The notes: generated from the sequence alone by a model not told the origin. A stretch of DNA of 64,000 nt from Bacteroidota bacterium (GCA_023425865.1 JAFABV010000028.1:62001-126000), one strand, 5' to 3'; positions 40,556 through 50,144 are shown, counted from the first letter of the stretch. Numbers and translations are program-made.

Positions 40556-42358
40556 ATGAAGCATCAGTTGAGAAGCGCCGTATGCACCGAAGGACGCAGG
40601 ATGGCAGGTGCGCGAGCACTCTGGGTAGCCACAGGCATGAAGCGCGAGCAGTTTGGTAAACCTATTATCGCCGTTGTCAATTCATTCACACAGTTTGTGC
40701 CTGGTCATACGCACCTGCACGAAATTGGTCAGATTGTTAAGCAGGAGATTGAGAAGATGGGCTGTTATGCAGCTGAGTTCAATACGATTGCCATTGATGA
40801 TGGTATTGCCATGGGGCACGACGGCATGCTCTATTCTTTGCCCTCGCGTGATATTATTGCCGACTCGGTAGAGTACATGGTCAATGCGCACAAGGCTGAT
40901 GCCATGATTTGCATCTCTAATTGTGATAAGGTGACGCCTGGTATGCTGATGGCTACCATGCGTCTCAATATCCCCACTGTGTTCTGCTCTGGCGGGCCTA
41001 TGGAGGCCGGACGCTGGCGTGGTGAGAACGCTGACCTGATTACCGCTATGGTAAAAGGCGCAGATCCCGAGGTGAGCGACGAGGAAGTGGCGCAGTTAGA
41101 GCAGAATGCCTGTCCCGGATGTGGCAGTTGCTCCGGCATGTTTACAGCCAACTCGATGAATTCGCTGACTGAGGCCATCGGTTTGTCGCTGCCGGGTAAC
41201 GGCACTATTTTGGCAAGCCATGCCAACCGCATCGAACTTTTTAAGCAGGCAGCACGGCAGATTGTCAAGAACACGCTCGCCTATTATGAAGAGGGAGACG
41301 ACAGTGTGCTGCCTCGCAGTATTGCCACGCGCGACGCGTTTATGAACGCCATGACATTGGATATCGCGATGGGTGGCAGTACCAATACGATTTTGCATTT
41401 GCTTGCCGTGGCGCAAGAGGGAGAGGTGGATTTTACCATGGCCGATATCGACAAGTTGAGTCGCCACGTTCCCTGCCTGTGCAAGTTGGCCCCCAATACG
41501 CAGAAATATTCCGTGCAAGAGTGCAATCGCGCTGGTGGCATCATAGGTATCCTGAACGAACTGCATAAAGGTGGGCTTATCCAGCCTGCGGTCAGTCGTG
41601 TGGATGGCATGACTCTCGGTGAAGCAATGCGTAAATATGATATTACCGGTGTCGACGTTGACCCAGAGGCCGACCGCATCTATCACAGTGCTCCCGGTCG
41701 TCGTTTTACCACTACGATGGGCAGTCAGAATGAGCAATGGCCCTCGCTCGATACCGATCGAGAGAACGGATGTATCCGTGATTTGGAGCATGCCTATACG
41801 CGTGACGGTGGCTTGGCGGTGCTCTTCGGTAATATTGCCCAGGATGGTTGCGTGGTGAAGACCGCGGGAGTGGATGAAGAGTTATGGCATTTTTCAGGTC
41901 CGGCTGTGGTGTTCGACTCACAGGATGACGCTTGTGAGGGTATTCTCAGCGGCAAGGTAAAGAGTGGCGATTGTGTCGTTATTACCCATGAGGGGCCGAA
42001 GGGAGGGCCGGGTATGCAGGAGATGCTGTATCCCACCTCTTATATTAAGAGCCGACACTTAGGAAAGGAATGTGCGCTTATCACTGACGGTCGCTTTTCT
42101 GGGGGAACCAGCGGACTGAGCATTGGTCATATTTCTCCTGAGGCCGCTTCCGGTGGTAATATCGGTAAGATAAAGGACGGTGATATCATTGAGATTGATA
42201 TTCCTAACCGTAGTATTAATGTGAAACTTAGTGATGAAGAATTAGCGGCTCGCCCGCAGCAGCCGCTGAAACGCAACCGTGTCGTGAGCAAGGCATTGCG
42301 CGCGTATGCGCAGAGTGTAAGCTCGGCTGATAAGGGGGGCGTGAGAATTATTGACTGA
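40556..42358 (+). CDS. ilvD: Dihydroxy-acid dehydratase
   Basis: 600 aa from ATG 40556 (MKHQLRSAVCTEGRRMAGARALWVATGM). Iron-sulphur enzyme that dehydrates dihydroxyacids to the 2-keto acids of valine and isoleucine. Cluster/metal residues are visible in ISNCDKVTPGM and CPGCGSCSGMFTANSMN; LITDGRFSGGTSGLSIGHISPEAASGG is the C-terminal signature. It heads ilvD-ilvB-ilvN-thioesterase on the plus strand, behind a good promoter. The open frame extends upstream to 40499 without ATG, through the promoter, so that start is rejected. Confidence 0.96.
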   Translation: MKHQLRSAVCTEGRRMAGARALWVATGMKREQFGKPIIAVVNSFTQFVPGHTHLHEIGQIVKQEIEKMGCYAAEFNTIAIDDGIAMGHDGMLYSLPSRDIIADSVEYMVNAHKADAMICISNCDKVTPGMLMATMRLNIPTVFCSGGPMEAGRWRGENADLITAMVKGADPEVSDEEVAQLEQNACPGCGSCSGMFTANSMNSLTEAIGLSLPGNGTILASHANRIELFKQAARQIVKNTLAYYEEGDDSVLPRSIATRDAFMNAMTLDIAMGGSTNTILHLLAVAQEGEVDFTMADIDKLSRHVPCLCKLAPNTQKYSVQECNRAGGIIGILNELHKGGLIQPAVSRVDGMTLGEAMRKYDITGVDVDPEADRIYHSAPGRRFTTTMGSQNEQWPSLDTDRENGCIRDLEHAYTRDGGLAVLFGNIAQDGCVVKTAGVDEELWHFSGPAVVFDSQDDACEGILSGKVKSGDCVVITHEGPKGGPGMQEMLYPTSYIKSRHLGKECALITDGRFSGGTSGLSIGHISPEAASGGNIGKIKDGDIIEIDIPNRSINVKLSDEELAARPQQPLKRNRVVSKALRAYAQSVSSADKGGVRIID

Positions 42359-42389
42359 CCGTATGTTTAATGGATAACATGACATAATC

Positions 42390-44183
42390 ATGACAGAGAC
42401 AGTAGGAAAACAGACAGGCGCGGTTGCCGCACAGCAGACTGAGCAGGAAAAACCGTGGTCGGGTATTCATATAGGTGAAGAGTGTTCAGGAGCGGAGATC
42501 CTGATGCGTGCGCTTTATCAGGAGAATGTCAAGACAATATTTGGTTACCCGGGAGGTGCCATTATTCCGGTATATGATAAACTGTACACATATACTCGCA
42601 AGCAATCACCTTGGTTTGAACATATTTTGGTGCGTCACGAACAGGCCGCAGCGCATGCCGCCGAAGGCTACGCCCGTGTTTCCGGAGAGGTAGGCGTGGT
42701 GCTGGTGACGTCGGGGCCTGGTGTGACCAATACGCTCACCGGCGTGGCAGACGCCATGATGGACTCTATACCTATGGTGGTGATCGCCGGACAGGTAACC
42801 GTAGACGCTCTGGGTACTGACGCGTTTCAGGAGGTGGACCTTGTAAACATCGCGCAGCCCATTACCAAATGGAGCTATCAGATCAGACGGCCTGAAGACG
42901 TGGCATGGGCTGTGAGTCGGGCTTTCTATATTGCCCGGAGTGGCAGGCCTGGTCCGGTGGTTCTTGATTTTGCAAAGAATGCCCAAACCGGTATGGCTAA
43001 ATGGCTGCCTGGTAAGACTGATATGGTTAGCTCTTACATACCGTGTCCCCAGATTGACGAGGAGGCACTGCGACAGGCCGCCGAGCTCATCAACAATGCC
43101 CAGAAGCCTATGGCCGTGGTAGGACATGGCGTGGAGATTGGTCAGGCGCAGCAAGAGCTCATGCAGTTTCTTGAGACTGCGGATATTCCCGCAGGTCTTA
43201 CCTTGCTGGGATTGTCGGTCTTGCCAACCAGCTATCCTTGGAATGTAGGCATGCTTGGTATGCATGGCCGCTACGCGCCCAACCTCAAACAGCAGGAATG
43301 TGATGTGCTGATTGCGATTGGCATGCGCTTTGACGACCGCGTGACCGGTGCTTTGAACCGTTATGCCAAGCAGGCTAAGGTGATACATTTGGATATTGAT
43401 CCCAGTGAGATCGATAAAAACGTAAAAACGGATGTGGCTGTAGTGGGCGATTGCAAACAGAGTCTTGCCATGCTCAACAGTCTGGTGAAAAAGGCCAACC
43501 ATGAGGAGTGGCGCAAGTCATTTGAGCCACTGTATCAGGAAGAAAAAGAGAAGGTAATCGATCGTGACCTCCATCCTACTGAAGGTCCTCTGCTGATGGG
43601 TGAGGTGGTGAATGTAGTGGCCGAGGCAACAAATGGCGACGCCGTATTGGTCAATGACGTGGGGTTGAACCAGATGTTCTCAAGCCGTTACTTTAAGTTC
43701 AACAAGATACGCAGCATAGTTACCAGCGGAGGCTTAGGAACCATGGGCTTCGGACTGCCTGCCGCTATGGGCGCAGCCTTTGGCGCCCCAGATCGTACCA
43801 TCTGCCTGTTTATGGGTGATGGCGGATTTCAGATGAGCATTCAGGAGTTGGGCACCATTATGGAAAACCAGACTCCCGTGAAGATGATTCTGCTGAACAA
43901 CAACTATCTGGGCAATGTACGACAGTGGCAGGACTTGATGTATGAGCGTCGTCACTCATTCACGAAAATGCTTAACCCAAGTTATGAAGATATTGCCCGT
44001 GCTTACCATATTCCCTATGATGTGGTCATCAATCGTGAAGACTTGGCAGAGAAGGTGGCAAAGATGCTTGCCACCGAGGGGCCTTACCTTCTTGAGTGTG
44101 CCCTTAAGGAAGAAGAAAACGTTGAGCCGATGGTGACGCCGGGCAGTGCGTTGGATGAAATGTTGTTACATTTGGATATTTAA
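42390..44183 (+). CDS. ilvB: Acetolactate synthase large subunit
   Basis: 597 aa. ThDP/FAD enzyme condensing pyruvate with pyruvate or 2-ketobutyrate. GYPGGAIIPVYDKL and HILVRHEQAAAHAAEGYARVSGEVGVVLVTSGPG include the catalytic glutamate; GMRFDDRVTGAL is the FAD region. The ThDP motif runs from GDGGFQMSIQELGTI to NNNYLGNVRQW. The N-terminus has about 20 extra residues before the domain. It lies 31 nt after ilvD and 4 nt before the regulatory subunit. Confidence 0.95.
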   Translation: MTETVGKQTGAVAAQQTEQEKPWSGIHIGEECSGAEILMRALYQENVKTIFGYPGGAIIPVYDKLYTYTRKQSPWFEHILVRHEQAAAHAAEGYARVSGEVGVVLVTSGPGVTNTLTGVADAMMDSIPMVVIAGQVTVDALGTDAFQEVDLVNIAQPITKWSYQIRRPEDVAWAVSRAFYIARSGRPGPVVLDFAKNAQTGMAKWLPGKTDMVSSYIPCPQIDEEALRQAAELINNAQKPMAVVGHGVEIGQAQQELMQFLETADIPAGLTLLGLSVLPTSYPWNVGMLGMHGRYAPNLKQQECDVLIAIGMRFDDRVTGALNRYAKQAKVIHLDIDPSEIDKNVKTDVAVVGDCKQSLAMLNSLVKKANHEEWRKSFEPLYQEEKEKVIDRDLHPTEGPLLMGEVVNVVAEATNGDAVLVNDVGLNQMFSSRYFKFNKIRSIVTSGGLGTMGFGLPAAMGAAFGAPDRTICLFMGDGGFQMSIQELGTIMENQTPVKMILLNNNYLGNVRQWQDLMYERRHSFTKMLNPSYEDIARAYHIPYDVVINREDLAEKVAKMLATEGPYLLECALKEEENVEPMVTPGSALDEMLLHLDI

Positions 44184-44187
44184 TGTT

Positions 44188-44721
44188 ATGGAGCAAAAGT
44201 TTTATACCTTATTAGTATATAGTGAGAATCTTGCCGGTATCCTTAATCAGGTGACAGCCGTGTTTTCGCGCAGACAAGTAAATATTGAGAGTCTCAATGT
44301 TTCGGCATCCAGTATTAAGAACATCCATAAGTACACCATCACGTGTTGGAGCGACGAAGATCAGATTCAGAAGATCACAAAGCAGATAGAGAAGAAGATT
44401 GATGTGATCAAGGCCAATTACTATACTGATGACCAACTCTTCATCCATGAAGTGGCATTGTACAAAATCGCAACGCCCATACTGCTTGATAATCCTGAGA
44501 TTTCTCGGGTTATACGTCGCCATGATGCACGTATGATGGAGGTGAATCCTACATATTCTACTGTACTTTTTGCCGGAAGAACCGAGGATATTGCAGACCT
44601 ATACCATCAACTCGACAGTTATAATTGTTTATTACAGTATTCACGGTCGGGACGTATTGCGGTTACTCGAAGCTTTGAAGAGCCTGTGACAGACTTCCTC
44701 AACGAACGTCATCCGGAATAA
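44188..44721 (+). CDS. ilvN: Acetolactate synthase small (regulatory) subunit
   Basis: 177 aa from ATG 44188 (MEQKFYTLLVYSENLAGILNQVTAVFSRRQVNIESLNVS), which is the ACT domain that binds valine for feedback inhibition. The C-terminal domain (NPTYSTVLFAGRTEDIADLYHQLDSYNCLLQYSRSGRIAVTR) activates the large subunit. The length is as expected for the long IlvN/IlvH form. It starts 4 nt after ilvB. Confidence 0.93.
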   Translation: MEQKFYTLLVYSENLAGILNQVTAVFSRRQVNIESLNVSASSIKNIHKYTITCWSDEDQIQKITKQIEKKIDVIKANYYTDDQLFIHEVALYKIATPILLDNPEISRVIRRHDARMMEVNPTYSTVLFAGRTEDIADLYHQLDSYNCLLQYSRSGRIAVTRSFEEPVTDFLNERHPE

Positions 44722-44733
44722 CATAAGCATGGA

Positions 44734-45522
44734 ATGATGAGCGAAGATCAGTTTTCGACAGCATTATTGCCTAAGACAGGTAGCTATGAGTTTATAGCAG
44801 AGCCTTTTCATTGTGACTTTTCCAATCACCTCTTCCTGGGACATTTGGGGAATGCCATGCTCAATGCCGCTGACTTTCATTGCAATGATAGGCAGTACGG
44901 CATGAGCTATCTCAATACCATTCATCGTACCTGGGTGTTGTCCAGGTTGGCCATAGAATTGGAACGTATGCCGCTTGCCTACGAGCATTTCTTGATAGAA
45001 ACGTGGGTCGAAGATGTTATGCGCTATTTCACGAACAGAAATTTTGCTGTAAAAAGTGTTGATGGCAAGACGGTGTACGGGTATGGGCGCAGCGTTTGGG
45101 CGATGATTGACATGGAGAGTCGTCAACCAGTCAACCTGTTGGAGGTAAAGGATGGGTTGATAACAGAATATATTGACAAAGAAAAGGTGTGTCCCATCGA
45201 TAAGCCGGGACGTGTGACGATCAATCAGGAGGTGTCACTGGCGAGAACCATAGACACTTATTATCAGGATGTAGATGTAAACGGGCATATCAACTCAGTG
45301 AAGTACATCGAACATGTGCTCAACCTGTTTGGTTTGGATTGGTATCGTACGCATTTTCTCAAGCGGTTTGAAATAGCTTATGTAGCAGAAAGCCATGCGG
45401 GAGATAAACTTAACTTTTATCTGCAGCAAAACAGTGACCTGGATTTTGTGGTTCGTATAACTAAAAGCACCGATGAAGAAGTGGAGGTTGTAAGATGTCT
45501 GCTTAATTTTGTAAAAGATTAG
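44734..45522 (+). CDS. Acyl-ACP thioesterase (FatA/FatB-like double hotdog)
   Basis: 262 aa, no export signal. Two hotdog halves: SYEFIAEPFHCDFSNHLFLGHLGNAMLNAADFH with WVLSRLAIELERMP, then the second half with TYYQDVDVNGHINSVKYIEHVLN, whose D-x-N-x-H pattern matches the catalytic region of plant and bacterial acyl-ACP thioesterases. It would release free fatty acids from acyl carrier protein. The gene starts 12 nt after ilvN and precedes ilvC, so it is co-expressed with branched-chain amino-acid genes. This might link keto-acid supply to branched fatty acids, an inference. Confidence 0.88.
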   Translation: MMSEDQFSTALLPKTGSYEFIAEPFHCDFSNHLFLGHLGNAMLNAADFHCNDRQYGMSYLNTIHRTWVLSRLAIELERMPLAYEHFLIETWVEDVMRYFTNRNFAVKSVDGKTVYGYGRSVWAMIDMESRQPVNLLEVKDGLITEYIDKEKVCPIDKPGRVTINQEVSLARTIDTYYQDVDVNGHINSVKYIEHVLNLFGLDWYRTHFLKRFEIAYVAESHAGDKLNFYLQQNSDLDFVVRITKSTDEEVEVVRCLLNFVKD

Positions 45523-45529
45523 AGTTTAA

Positions 45530-45561
45530 TTTGGTTGTACGGTTTTAATTTATTACCTTTG
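45530..45561 (+). promoter_or_regulatory. Promoter of ilvC (TTTG - 20 bp - TACCTTTG)
   Basis: TTTG at 45530-45533 and TACCTTTG at 45554-45561 with a 20-bp spacer, a canonical pair. The mRNA leader would be about 70 nt. So ilvC can be expressed apart from the upstream ilvD operon. Confidence 0.75.
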
Positions 45562-45636
45562 CGTACGTTTGTAAGACAAACAGTAGTGCAATATGACGGA
45601 AAAATCGTTATTTTAACATTATAAACAGTATTTATT

Positions 45637-46680
45637 ATGGCAGAGATGAATTTTGGTGGCGTTGTTGAAAACGTAGTCACCAACAAAGAGTTCACATTAG
45701 ACAAGGCACGTGAAGTGTTGAAAAATGAAACAATTGCTGTGATCGGTTACGGTATTCAGGGTCCCGGTCAAGCTTGTAATCTCCGTGACAACGGCTTCAA
45801 TGTCATTGTTGGACAGCGTCAAGGTAAGACCTACGACAAGGCTGTGGCTGACGGATGGGTGCCTGGAAAAACCCTTTTCTCTATTGAGGAAGCTGCTCAG
45901 AAGGGTACTATTATTTGTATGTTGCTTTCTGATGCAGGACAGATTGCTGTTTGGCCTACGTTGAAGCCTTATCTCACGCCAGGTAAGACACTGTATTTCT
46001 CACATGGTTTTGTTATCAACTGGCAAGATCGTTCAGGCGTGGTTCCTCCTCAGGACATCGATGTGATCATGGTTGCTCCTAAGGGTTCTGGTACCTCTCT
46101 GCGTACCATGTTCCTCGAAGGGCGTGGTTTGAACTGTTCTTATGCAGTTTATCAGGATCATACAGGCAATGCTGAGGAGAAGACAATAGCCTTTGGTATT
46201 GGTATTGGTGCGGGTTATATGTTCAAAACAACTTTCCGCAAAGAGGCTACTTCAGACCTTACCGGTGAGCGTGGCTCGCTGATGGGTGCTATTGAGGGTC
46301 TGCTGGAGGCACAGTATGAGGTGCTTCGCTCACATGGACACTCTCCTTCTGAGGCTTTCAACGAAACTGTTGAAGAGCTCACCCAAAGCCTTGGTCCGCT
46401 GTTTGGCCAGAACGGTATGGACTGGATGTATGCAAACTGTTCTACTACAGCCCAGCGTGGCGCACTTGACTGGCGTCCTCGTTTCAAGGCTGCCATCAAG
46501 CCTGTGATGGAGTGGTTGTATCTCAGCGTAGAGAATGGAACTGAGGCACAGATTTCTATTGACAGAAACTCTCAGCCCGACTATCGTGAGAAATTGAACC
46601 AGGAGTTGAAGGAGATGCGTGAAATGGAGATGTGGCGTGCTGCTGTAACCGTTCGTCAACTGCGTCCCGAAAACAACTAA
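45637..46680 (+). CDS. ilvC: Ketol-acid reductoisomerase
   Basis: 347 aa, class I size. Rossmann motif VIGYGIQGPGQACNLRDNGFNVIVGQR near residues 33-60; the middle carries VMVAPKGSG and the two-metal/active-site helices TGERGSLMGAIEGLLEAQYEVL and SEAFNETVEELTQSLGPLFG. Catalyses isomerisation and NADPH-dependent reduction of acetolactate. Codon choice is biased towards preferred codons, suggesting high expression. Own promoter and terminator. Confidence 0.96.
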   Translation: MAEMNFGGVVENVVTNKEFTLDKAREVLKNETIAVIGYGIQGPGQACNLRDNGFNVIVGQRQGKTYDKAVADGWVPGKTLFSIEEAAQKGTIICMLLSDAGQIAVWPTLKPYLTPGKTLYFSHGFVINWQDRSGVVPPQDIDVIMVAPKGSGTSLRTMFLEGRGLNCSYAVYQDHTGNAEEKTIAFGIGIGAGYMFKTTFRKEATSDLTGERGSLMGAIEGLLEAQYEVLRSHGHSPSEAFNETVEELTQSLGPLFGQNGMDWMYANCSTTAQRGALDWRPRFKAAIKPVMEWLYLSVENGTEAQISIDRNSQPDYREKLNQELKEMREMEMWRAAVTVRQLRPENN

Positions 46681-46717
46681 ATCAAGATTTAGGCGTAGCT
46701 TTTAGAATTTATATAGT

Positions 46718-46752
46718 ATCCCGGATTCCATTTTGGCATCCGGGATTTTTAT
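46718..46752 (+). terminator. Terminator of ilvC
   Basis: ATCCCGGAT (46718-46726) with ATCCGGGAT (46738-46746) followed by T5. Confidence 0.85.
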
Positions 46753-47087
46753 TCCTGAGGGTGTAAAAAGTTTATATATTATTAACAAATTTGTGTTGGG
46801 GGGTAAGCCAAGAAAGCTCTGCTCGTGCTGCCTGCAACCCTACTGAATAGTAGTGAATTTGTTGAATATTAGCCTTTTGCATACTTTATTATAATCCTTA
46901 AAATACGATAAACTGACCGTTTTATTGCATTATTTGTGTAACTTTGCGCCGGTTAAGAATAAAGCTGCTTTTTGTTTTGGTGGATTTATTCAAGTTGATA
47001 ACGGAGCCAGGTTGAAGTTTTATAGTTGGTTTTTGACTTCACCGCGAATCACATTTTTTGTTTTTCAGGTTCCATAAACAGCAAGTT
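46753..47087. other. Intergenic region before the transglycosylase gene
   Basis: No ORF or repeat is evident. TAACTTTG near 46937, after the run GTGTAACTTTGCGCC, matches the -7 consensus and would give a leader of about 140 nt for the transglycosylase gene. Confidence 0.4.
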
Positions 47088-47588
47088 ATGATTAAATATT
47101 TGAGAACGTTTTATTTATTTATTCTATTCGTTGTGAGTAGCCAGGTTAATGCCGCAAATACAGAACCTATACCTGGGACGGATGACGCACCCACGGCCAC
47201 TACACCGAATTCAACGAAAAATGAAGTTCAGCGAAATGACTATGCTTCAACTTTCAATTGGGAACCGGTTATAAATGCCATCATCCAAGTAGAGAGCAAT
47301 GGTGATCCCAATGCCAAGAGTGGTAGTTCGGTGGGTGTCATGCAGATTACACCGATATTGGTTGCAGAGTGCAATCAGATTTTGAGGAGTAGGAAAAGCA
47401 AGAAGCGGTATAAGCTTTCAGACCGTCTCAGTGTGAAGAAATCAAAAGAGATGTTCTTGCTCCTCCAATCAAAATATAATCCGTTGAATAATGTCGAGAA
47501 GGCGATTCGTTCGTGGAACGGAGGTATGCGTTACAGCATCGCTAAGACGCAACGTTATTTTGAAAAGGTTATGGCCGTCTTACATTAA
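47088..47588 (+). CDS. Secreted lytic transglycosylase-like protein
   Basis: 166 aa from ATG 47088. Signal peptide MIKYLRTFYLFILFVVSSQVNA, then a low-complexity T/P/N stretch (about 25-55), then a short SLT domain: INAIIQVESNGDPNAKSGSSVGVMQITP with the catalytic glutamate in QVESNGDP, and a C-terminal YNPLNNVEKAIRSWNGGM. It would cleave glycan strands to 1,6-anhydro ends in the periplasm. Smaller than MltE- or Slt70-type enzymes. It stands alone, with a strong terminator shared with the convergent SDR gene. Confidence 0.82.
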   Translation: MIKYLRTFYLFILFVVSSQVNAANTEPIPGTDDAPTATTPNSTKNEVQRNDYASTFNWEPVINAIIQVESNGDPNAKSGSSVGVMQITPILVAECNQILRSRKSKKRYKLSDRLSVKKSKEMFLLLQSKYNPLNNVEKAIRSWNGGMRYSIAKTQRYFEKVMAVLH

Positions 47589-47595
47589 ATGAGGT

Positions 47596-47658
47596 ATGGC
47601 TAACAAGATAAAATCCCGGGACTCGAACAGGGCTCCGGGATTTTATCTTGTTAGCCAT
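47596..47658. terminator. Bidirectional terminator with perfect 24-bp stem
   Basis: 47596-47619 and 47635-47658 are exact reverse complements around a 15-nt loop, with ATTTTATC on the 3' side of the GC-rich core in both directions. It lies between convergent genes. The loop contains GTTCGAGTC on the minus strand, which resembles a tRNA T-loop by chance. Confidence 0.85.
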
Positions 47659-47681
47659 CTTTCTTTCAGCAGACAGGGGGC

Positions 47682-48494
47682 TTACATGGCAAAGACGTTG
47701 AAGCCGCCATCTACAACGGCTACCGTTCCTGTAACGAATGTGGCAGCATCACTCATCAGGTAGTGAATGGTACCGCAAAGTTCTTCTGGTTCTCCCATAC
47801 GCCCAAATGGTGTCTGTCGAACAACATCCTGGCCGCGCTGGGTATAACTGCCATCTGGATTAGTGAGTAGCGAGCGGTTTTGCTCGGTGATAAAGAAACC
47901 GGGGGCTATGGCATTTACACGTATCTTCTCTCCAAATTTCTTGGCAGTCTCATGCGCCATGTAAGCTGTAAAATTAGAGATGCCAGCTTTGGCAGCAGCA
48001 TATCCACACACTCGGGTCATGGGCCTGAAGGCTGCCATAGAACTGAAGTTGATGATTGAGCCTTTGCCTTGGTCGACCATGGGCTTGAGAAATACTTGGG
48101 TAGGAATGACAGTACCTGTGAGGTTGAGCTGAAGTACAGTCTGGAATTGCTCGGTGTCTAAATCGAAAAATGTCTGGTCAGGTCTGATCGTAGCTCCTTT
48201 CATATTGCCTCCAGCTGCGTTAAGCAACGTGTCTACCCGACCAAAGTCGGACAGTATGTCTTCTCGATTCTGTTTTACTCGGTTAATATCCACGACGTCG
48301 GTCGTATAGAATCTGGCAACCCCACCGTCTTTTGTTATGTCATCTACAATGGCCTTTCCTACCTCTTCGTTACGTCCCAGGAGTGCAATTTTGGCTCCAT
48401 TCTCGGCGAGATACTTCGCGATGCAGCGCCCCAAAACGCCTGTGCCGCCTGTGATGACTACAACGTAGCCATTGATGTCAAATAAGTTTTTCAT
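47682..48494 (-). CDS. SDR-family D-mannonate/fructuronate oxidoreductase
   Basis: 270 aa. Classical short-chain dehydrogenase: VVVITGGTGVLGRCIAKYL (cofactor TGxxxGxG) near 12-30, LLNAAGG, and the active site with Ser in INFSSMAAF and YAAAK near 165. C-terminal FVTGTVAVVDGGF is the usual end. Directly downstream of uxuA, it is the expected SDR-type replacement for UxuB, converting D-fructuronate and D-mannonate. Pathway assignment rests on this pairing; the SDR fold itself is certain. Confidence 0.85.
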   Translation of the reverse strand: MKNLFDINGYVVVITGGTGVLGRCIAKYLAENGAKIALLGRNEEVGKAIVDDITKDGGVARFYTTDVVDINRVKQNREDILSDFGRVDTLLNAAGGNMKGATIRPDQTFFDLDTEQFQTVLQLNLTGTVIPTQVFLKPMVDQGKGSIINFSSMAAFRPMTRVCGYAAAKAGISNFTAYMAHETAKKFGEKIRVNAIAPGFFITEQNRSLLTNPDGSYTQRGQDVVRQTPFGRMGEPEELCGTIHYLMSDAATFVTGTVAVVDGGFNVFAM

Positions 48495-48538
48495 TGTCTA
48501 TTGTTTTTTGGCTATGTGCTCAAGTTCATGGATTGACC

Positions 48539-49777
48539 CTAATCAAAGAATCCTGGTTGCTTGTATTCGATGCCGAGTTCGCGGTCTACAGTGGCCAGGA
48601 TGCCCTGTACCTGGCCCATGGCAAACATCCGTCCTAAGAAGCTGTAGCCGGCGTTGTACCCCATATTCTCATCACCGAGCATATTCATGCCGTGATCAAC
48701 GCGCATAGGCAGATTGGGATTGACCTTCTCAAAAGTGCGAGCCAGTTCTATAATGTCGGCTCTTCCGCCCAAATGGCTTGCCTCGGTAAAGTCGCCATTA
48801 TCAAAAATGTGGCAGCTACGCAAATGTACGAACCAAGTACGATGGGCATATTTGTGTGCCAAATCCACCACATTGTTGTGAGCGCCTGCCGATAGCGATC
48901 CGGCACAGAATGTCAATCCGTTATGTATGTCAGGAACGGCGTTGAGCATCCAATTGATGTCTTCGTCAGAGGTTACAATACGTGGCAGACCCAAGACTTG
49001 GAATGGTGGGTCGTCAGGATGTACGCACATGTATATATCACATTCGTTGCACACAGGCATGATAGCTTGAAGAAAATACTTCATATTTTCGCGAAGCTGT
49101 TTCCTTTCAATACCTTTGTATTTTGCCAGCAGATCACGGAAAAGTTCTACCGGATGCTCATCGCCTTCTTTGAAGTTGCCCGATACAAATCCTTGGGTTT
49201 TGATGACAATGTTTTCCACCAGGGCATGATCTTTCTCTGGTGTCATCTGCTGCCTGATAGCCTCAACTTCCTTGATGATGTTGCGGGCGTTGGGTTTTCC
49301 GTCAGGCCCCAGAACCTTGAAGTTCGTCCAATCATTTAACGCTCCCGGACGTTTCAGAATATGTATGTCAAAGTAAGCAAACTCGGGTATGCTGAAGTAT
49401 AAGTTGCTTGAACCGTTAGGGTTCAGGTGGAGTAGGTCGGTTCGTGCCCAGTCAAGTACAGGCATGAAGTTGTAGCAGATGGTGTGGATGCCTTCTGCTG
49501 CGAGGTTGCGCATACTCTGCTTATAGATTTCAATTTGTTCGTCTCTGTCATCCCCCGCATACTTGATGGTTTCTGTGACCGGTAGCGATTCCACCACGCT
49601 CCATCTGAGTCCATGGGCTTCAATAAAAGTTCTCAGGTCATGAATTTTCTCGCGTGTCCACACCTCTCCTAATGGCACATCGTGTAGGGCGGTCACCACG
49701 CCTTGGACGCCGATTTGTTTGAGCATGTCGAGGGTGATTTTGTCATTCCTGCCAAACCATCTCCAGGTTCTTTCCAT
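48539..49777 (-). CDS. uxuA: Mannonate dehydratase
   Basis: 412 aa. TIM-barrel metal enzyme converting D-mannonate to 2-keto-3-deoxygluconate in glucuronate breakdown. It shows the family start MERTWRWFGRNDKITLDMLKQIGVQGVVTALHDVPLGEVWT, and metal/substrate residues in CNECDIYMCVHPDDPPFQVLGLPRIV, FCAGSLSAGAHNN and MRVDHGMNMLGDE. The SDR partner follows 44 nt downstream. A minus-strand -7 box TACCTTTG lies at 49824-49831. It suggests use of plant or host uronic acids. Confidence 0.95.
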   Translation of the reverse strand: MERTWRWFGRNDKITLDMLKQIGVQGVVTALHDVPLGEVWTREKIHDLRTFIEAHGLRWSVVESLPVTETIKYAGDDRDEQIEIYKQSMRNLAAEGIHTICYNFMPVLDWARTDLLHLNPNGSSNLYFSIPEFAYFDIHILKRPGALNDWTNFKVLGPDGKPNARNIIKEVEAIRQQMTPEKDHALVENIVIKTQGFVSGNFKEGDEHPVELFRDLLAKYKGIERKQLRENMKYFLQAIMPVCNECDIYMCVHPDDPPFQVLGLPRIVTSDEDINWMLNAVPDIHNGLTFCAGSLSAGAHNNVVDLAHKYAHRTWFVHLRSCHIFDNGDFTEASHLGGRADIIELARTFEKVNPNLPMRVDHGMNMLGDENMGYNAGYSFLGRMFAMGQVQGILATVDRELGIEYKQPGFFD

Positions 49778-49823
49778 TATGTGGTTGTTTTTAAGTTTCT
49801 ATTCAGTTGTTATTGATACTCGA

Positions 49824-49831
49824 CAAAGGTA
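49824..49831 (-). promoter_or_regulatory. -7 box (TACCTTTG) of the uxuA operon
   Basis: Minus-strand TACCTTTG, 47 nt before the uxuA start. No matching -33 TTTG is seen at the normal distance, which may point to activator dependence. The rest of the gap to 50144 shows no gene. Confidence 0.55.
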
Positions 49832-50144
49832 CAAAATTACTTTTTATACTTATGTGTTTTGCCCTAAAATCTTTATACGCACAAAGATTTGCTTGTCAAA
49901 ACCTACTCTTCGATTTCACCGTTTGTAAGACATTGTTGTTTTAACTTGTTAATTTATGTCGCATACAAATTATACATTAAAACAATTGATGAGGTGGAAG
50001 ACGTTTGTCGTTTCCCTATTTTTTGCCATTCTGATTGCAATTCCATGATGTTCAGTTAGTTTGCGTGTATTAGGAGTTCGATTACTTAATGGTTTAATAA
50101 ACGTTTCTCTTATGTATTTATCTTTAAAAAAAGTTGTTGAAATA

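Noticed and set aside
40533..40559. An eight-codon ORF rich in Ile and Leu (MKNIYIAL) ending in an ATGA overlap with the ilvD start, resembling an attenuator leader peptide
   Set aside because: Its ATG lies within a few bases of the -7 box, so it would be upstream of or at the transcription start and most likely is not in the mRNA.
47596..47658. tRNA-like GTTCGAGTC sequence
   Set aside because: No acceptor, D or anticodon arms can be drawn; the sequence is the loop of a 24-bp terminator stem between convergent genes.
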